A stretch of 17,872 nucleotides of DNA, taken from positions 477 through 18,348 of the forward strand of contig DGVK01000082.1 of assembly GCA_002395905.1 (NCBI GenBank), written 5' to 3'. Origin of the DNA: Verrucomicrobia bacterium UBA4286. GTDB lineage: Bacteria > Verrucomicrobiota > Kiritimatiellia > RFP12 > UBA1067. Made by a program: the position numbers and the translations under genes. Of the stretch, positions 14,452-17,872 are shown piece by piece. Position 1 is the first letter of the stretch. Each line of letters opens with the position of its first letter. The notes below the pieces were generated by a model. It saw nothing but the letters and a program-made list of their open reading frames with translations. It was not told where the DNA came from and searched no databases.

Positions 14452-17400
14452 ATGAAAGCCATCTCTGGAAAGCTTCTCGCCGCCAGCGCGCGTCTTTCGG
14501 TCGCTGCGCTGGTCTGTTCATTCGCCTCCGCAGCATATGCGGGAGTGAAGTATTGGGACAACCCCGACTTCAAGGCATACGATGTCGGCGACTACGTGCA
14601 GGACGGACTCGTCCTCCACTACGACGGCATTCGCAACGTCGGCGCAGACGCGGAGCATTCGACGACTTCCGACACCTGGGTGAACCTGGCGTCTGACGGC
14701 TCCCTTCCGCTCACTTGGTGCAGCTGGATTTCATCAAACTCCAAATTCCAGAGAGTTCGAAACGACACGACCCAAGGAACTTGGGAAGAAGACGGCTTCC
14801 ATTTCGACGGACGGTCGGTCTTTGCGACCGAGGAGTCGTCAAACCTGTTCTCGCTTCCCGAGACCTACACGATGCAGTTCACGATGACAGCCGACTTGTC
14901 GGAGGCAACCGGGACAGACGGGTCTGGATACCTTTTTAGGCCAGGAAAGGACTGGAGTCAGGGTGGCGTTGCCGTTCGAAATACGGCAAACGGAAGCGTA
15001 ACTCCGGAAAATGCAGTCTACGTAGTTGACAACGCCCGCTTCAACACCAATAACACGCGCCCGAATTTCGCAGACGACACGCCGCGCTACGCGACGGTTC
15101 TAGGTACTTCCGCATCCCTAGCCTGCTTTGACGGTACCTCTATTCCGGCAGTTGGAACAGCCTATACGGACTCCTGCCGAGCCAACGTCAATGCACGCGC
15201 CGCACATGCCAACAACTGGATTGCCTTTGGCGCGCAGTACTACAATTCTAACCAGACAGGCACTACGCGCGATACCATTAAAGATATTCAGGGCTTCAAT
15301 GGCACACTCCATGCCATTCGCTATTACAGCAAAGCGCTCTCTGCGAACGACCTCGCGTGGAACCGCGTGGTTGACCAGAACCGCTTCTTCGGAGAGTCCG
15401 CTCCGATTCCTGTGACGAACATCGTTGTTGCTACGGCTGTCGAGGGCGTTGATGGCGACCAGCCCTGCGGCGCATACGCGCTCGACGCGGAAGGCTTCAC
15501 CTTCACCGCACCCGCCCAGCGGACAATCAAGGGCAAGCGGTATGTCCTGAACGGCTATACCATCGAAACGTGGAATGGTTCCGATTGGGGCGCGGCGGTC
15601 GAGTACGCCGTAAATTCCTACGATGCAACATCGGCGGGCAAGGTTCGTCTCACTTGGCGATATGAGCGCCCGGCAGGAGAAGGACAGCTCGCGACCTACG
15701 GTCTTGGCGACTACGTGACGGACGGACTTCTCCTTCACTACGACGGCATCTGCAATGTAGGCGCAAATGCCGCGCACGACTCTGCCGCGCATCAGTGGAA
15801 GAACATCGCTCCCGGCTACGAGAGTCGGTGGCCGATGGACTGGTGCTCCTACACGGAAAGCAGCGCCAACAACTATGCGTGGCATCGTAATGATTATACG
15901 CAGGGCGCGTGGACGGACGATGGCTTTGCCTTCAACGGAAAAGGTTATTTCGCCAAGTGGAATGATGGCGACCCGTTTGCCATCCCCGCAAATTTCACAG
16001 TTCAAATTTCGGTGACAGGCGCGATTGCCGACCAACTCGGCGACCCCGACTATCTTTGGACAGGTCAGCACGGATGGAGCTACGGCAGCGTCGCGATGCG
16101 CAAGTCGAACAACAGCGCCGCGAACGGCAACGCCAACAGCGTCTACTACGTGAACTCGACCGTCCACCCGGACGCCCGCCCCAACTTCTATCCGGTGGGC
16201 GCAAGGCCGTCCTACGTGACCGTGATAGCCGATTACGACGACACCAAGACCACCTACATCTTCGACGGCACCGCGCGGCCGGCAGCCGGCGGCACAGACG
16301 CCCCGGCCATCACTGGCTTATCCCCGGCGACCAACCAGACCTGGTTCAGCGTCGGCGGATTCCATGGCCGGACGGGAACGGCTGCCAACCTTCAGAGCTT
16401 CAATGGAACAGTCCACAACTTCCGTTTCTACAACCGCGCCCTGACAGATGCCGAAGTCGCGCAGAACCGCAAGGTCGACGAATACCGGTACTTCGGGCGC
16501 TACGCCGAACCGAACGTCATTGTCCAATCGACCTACTCCTACCTCGAAGGCTACGACAAGTGCGGCGGCTACGAGGTCGTGGACTCCTACACCTTCGCCG
16601 CGCCGGAGACGGTGACGGCGAAGGATATCAAATACGAATGTGTTGGCTACACAGTTGAAACGCAGGATGCGAACGGAAATTGGGGTGCGGCGGTTGGTTA
16701 TGAGGGCTGCTCATACAAATACACAGCCGGATCTGGAACAGTCCGCCTCACCTGGAAGTGGAAGGCGACGCAAGGCCTTCGCACCGCCTCGGACTACGAC
16801 TTCGACGACTACTCGCCCGCCGGGCTCCGTCTCCACTACGACGGAAAACTCAACGCCGGCGTCGGCGTGGCGCACAGCACGACCGCCTCGAAGTGGGTCA
16901 ACGTCGGTTCGGGCGGAGACTACTACAACATGAGCCTCACCAAGGGTGACGACGACAGCGCCTGGGCGTCGGACGGCTATGCCTTCGGCGGCAAGAGCAA
17001 GTTCATGACGGCGGTCTCGAACGTCTGGAACCGGACCTATACGGAGCAGACCGTTCTGGATGCCCTCTATGCCGATAACACGGCGGGCAATGGCGAGAAC
17101 TACGTCTATTCCTCCGCTTGGAGCAAAATGGCGCTGGTTGTCTGCGGCACCTCCAATCCCAAGACAGTCTGGTTCCACACGCAGGGGCTTGAATCCCACG
17201 CTCAAATGCCGCATGTCGCCAACGCGGATGCAGAGCGCTTCACCTACGTGACGACGATGCTGGACGACGCCGAGCGCACTGCGACCGTGTTCACGGGGAC
17301 CGAGCCGCCGACCGGAGGAACCATCGCGGACGGATATCTGGAGCGGTCGTCGATGGCCGATGCCCACGTCGGCAAGCTGGCCCTCGGCGGCTGGGGCGGC

Positions 17401-17829
17401 GGAGTCGACAGCTACCTTGTCGGCACCGTGAAGGACTTCCGCTTCTACGACCGCATTCTTACGCAGGAGGAGCTCGTTCGCAACCGCAACGTCGATGCCG
17501 TGCGCTACTTCGGTGCGCTGGCCGTGACGAACGTGGTGGTGACGACGAAGTACGCAGATGTCGAGGGCGGCGAGGAGGTGCTTGCCGAGGCCGCTGGCGC
17601 GTACAAGGTCGAGGGCTGCTGGACGTTCACCGCGACGAAGGTCAAGGACGTCAACGGAAACATCAAGAACGTTGCTGGCTACTATACCGAGGAACTCGTG
17701 AACGGTGCATGGTCCAACAAGACCTGGCATGATGGCATCAGCTACACATATCAAGAGGGTGATGACGCGGCAACTGTCCGCTTGACCTGGAGCGGCCCGC
17801 CTCCTGGCATGATGATCATTGTCAGGTGA
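14452..17829 (+). CDS. Large secreted protein of three composite LamG (concanavalin A-like) modules
   Basis: 1125 residues from ATG 14452. A signal peptide covers 1-30 (KLLAASARLSVAALVCSFAS core, cleavage predicted after AYA30). Three tandem modules follow. Each begins with a GDY-x-x-x-GL-x-LHYDG motif (about 46-57, 419-430, 785-796) and has a LamG-like sandwich closing with a F/YRFY-x-R-x-L-T-x-E/DxxxNR-x-VD-x-x-R-Y/F-FG motif (ends near 314, 682 and 1021). After that comes a linker domain of about 85-110 residues that starts VTN-VV or PNVIV, has a CGxY or GAY turn and GYTVE/YYTEE, and ends RLTW. The chain ends in GPPPGMMIIVR. LamG folds usually bind or trim carbohydrate or protein ligands; no catalytic motif was recognised. 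It is probably exported and may be displayed on the surface. Similar long LamG proteins are, as I recall, abundant in gut Kiritimatiellota. The base composition is patchy and unlike its neighbours. Confidence 0.85.
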   Translation: MKAISGKLLAASARLSVAALVCSFASAAYAGVKYWDNPDFKAYDVGDYVQDGLVLHYDGIRNVGADAEHSTTSDTWVNLASDGSLPLTWCSWISSNSKFQRVRNDTTQGTWEEDGFHFDGRSVFATEESSNLFSLPETYTMQFTMTADLSEATGTDGSGYLFRPGKDWSQGGVAVRNTANGSVTPENAVYVVDNARFNTNNTRPNFADDTPRYATVLGTSASLACFDGTSIPAVGTAYTDSCRANVNARAAHANNWIAFGAQYYNSNQTGTTRDTIKDIQGFNGTLHAIRYYSKALSANDLAWNRVVDQNRFFGESAPIPVTNIVVATAVEGVDGDQPCGAYALDAEGFTFTAPAQRTIKGKRYVLNGYTIETWNGSDWGAAVEYAVNSYDATSAGKVRLTWRYERPAGEGQLATYGLGDYVTDGLLLHYDGICNVGANAAHDSAAHQWKNIAPGYESRWPMDWCSYTESSANNYAWHRNDYTQGAWTDDGFAFNGKGYFAKWNDGDPFAIPANFTVQISVTGAIADQLGDPDYLWTGQHGWSYGSVAMRKSNNSAANGNANSVYYVNSTVHPDARPNFYPVGARPSYVTVIADYDDTKTTYIFDGTARPAAGGTDAPAITGLSPATNQTWFSVGGFHGRTGTAANLQSFNGTVHNFRFYNRALTDAEVAQNRKVDEYRYFGRYAEPNVIVQSTYSYLEGYDKCGGYEVVDSYTFAAPETVTAKDIKYECVGYTVETQDANGNWGAAVGYEGCSYKYTAGSGTVRLTWKWKATQGLRTASDYDFDDYSPAGLRLHYDGKLNAGVGVAHSTTASKWVNVGSGGDYYNMSLTKGDDDSAWASDGYAFGGKSKFMTAVSNVWNRTYTEQTVLDALYADNTAGNGENYVYSSAWSKMALVVCGTSNPKTVWFHTQGLESHAQMPHVANADAERFTYVTTMLDDAERTATVFTGTEPPTGGTIADGYLERSSMADAHVGKLALGGWGGGVDSYLVGTVKDFRFYDRILTQEELVRNRNVDAVRYFGALAVTNVVVTTKYADVEGGEEVLAEAAGAYKVEGCWTFTATKVKDVNGNIKNVAGYYTEELVNGAWSNKTWHDGISYTYQEGDDAATVRLTWSGPPPGMMIIVR
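14578..15657 (+). repeat. Composite LamG module 1
   Basis: 360 codons from the Tyr before DVGDY to RLTW. It contains the LHYDG motif, a Trp-rich strand (WCSW), the closing LamG motif near residue 300-314, and the linker domain with CGAYALD and GYTIETWNG. Much of it is AT-richer than the core genes: the 60-base line from 15241 has 42% G+C by hand count. Confidence 0.85.
15697..16755 (+). repeat. Composite LamG module 2
   Basis: 353 codons, aligned to module 1 at an offset of 1119 nt (373 codons) at the LHYDG motif. It keeps the WCSY strand, LWTGQHGWSYGSVAMR corresponding to LFRPGKDWSQGGVAVR in module 1, and the linker domain with CGGYEVVDSYTF and GYTVETQD. It is the closest match to module 1 in protein sequence. 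Confidence 0.85.
16795..17790 (+). repeat. Composite LamG module 3
   Basis: 332 codons, at an offset of 1098 nt (366 codons) from module 2. It is shorter and more divergent in the LamG part (the WCSW strand and the NxVYYV strand region are replaced), but keeps LHYDG, the FRFYDR closing motif with DAVRYFG, and the RLTW end of the linker domain. Confidence 0.8.
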
Positions 17830-17872
17830 TTGATATCTGTTCCTCAAATCTTCTTGCTGCCCCCCCCCCCCC
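17830..17872. other. 3' flank of the LamG gene ending in a C13 run
   Basis: After the TGA there are 30 nt with no hairpin or terminator that I can see, then 13 consecutive C (17860-17872) up to the last base of the window. The run may be a real tract or an assembly end artefact. Confidence 0.6.

Noticed and set aside
16711..17847. A 378-codon open frame on the minus strand opposite LamG module 3
   Set aside because: It lies antisense to clear repeat modules and has no recognisable motif or promoter.
1..17872. tRNA, rRNA, CRISPR array, transposon, prophage or attachment sites
   Set aside because: No cloverleaf, regularly spaced short repeats, transposase motif or terminal inverted repeat was seen on either strand.

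Overview
The window is a GC-rich (hand-counted lines of core genes about two thirds G+C), densely packed bacterial segment. The best guess for the source is an uncultured member of the Planctomycetota-Verrucomicrobiota-Chlamydiota group, most likely Kiritimatiellota from an animal gut or similar anaerobic site. That rests on the secreted LamG-repeat protein, the GH95-like and sodium symporter genes, rubrerythrin and the gene style; it is inference, not a search result. No tRNA, rRNA, CRISPR array, insertion sequence or phage gene was seen.

Layout. (1) 1-4755, plus strand: the 3' end of a sodium:solute symporter, a shortened GH95-like secreted protein, the rRNA maturation RNase YbeY, and two CNNM/DUF21 (CorC/HlyC-type) membrane proteins, every junction overlapping. 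(2) 4757-7012, minus: the RNA-binding protein Tex, ending 1 nt from the last CorC-type gene. (3) 7201-7734: rubrerythrin, divergent from tex. (4) 7778-12895: an apparent operon of xseB, a short GHKL ATPase of unknown role, citrate synthase and the helicase hrpB. (5) 12935-13411: pgpA, overlapping tail-to-tail with a minus-strand AraC-family regulator (13404-14342). (6) 14452-17829: a 1125-residue secreted protein made of three composite LamG modules, divergent from the araC-type gene. The window ends in a run of 13 C.

The most striking signal is in the promoters. Six intergenic starts carry a TATAAT box, most as the extended form TGGTATAAT. In four (tex, xseB, pgpA, araC-type) the box ends only 8-10 nt before the start codon, with no Shine-Dalgarno sequence and, in three, an in-frame stop in or just before the box. 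These transcripts should be leaderless or nearly so. The other two (rubrerythrin and the secreted LamG protein) have 27-47 nt between box and ATG and a good Shine-Dalgarno sequence, as do most genes inside operons. The window thus shows two modes of translation start side by side.

Functionally the window mixes housekeeping (YbeY, Tex, XseB, HrpB, PgpA, citrate synthase), oxidative-stress defence (rubrerythrin) and glycan-related surface functions (symporter, GH95-like protein, LamG protein and its likely regulator). The least explained items are the three-module LamG protein with its patchwork base composition, the short GHKL ATPase translationally coupled between xseB and gltA, and the GH95-like protein that appears to lack the catalytic residues of its family.
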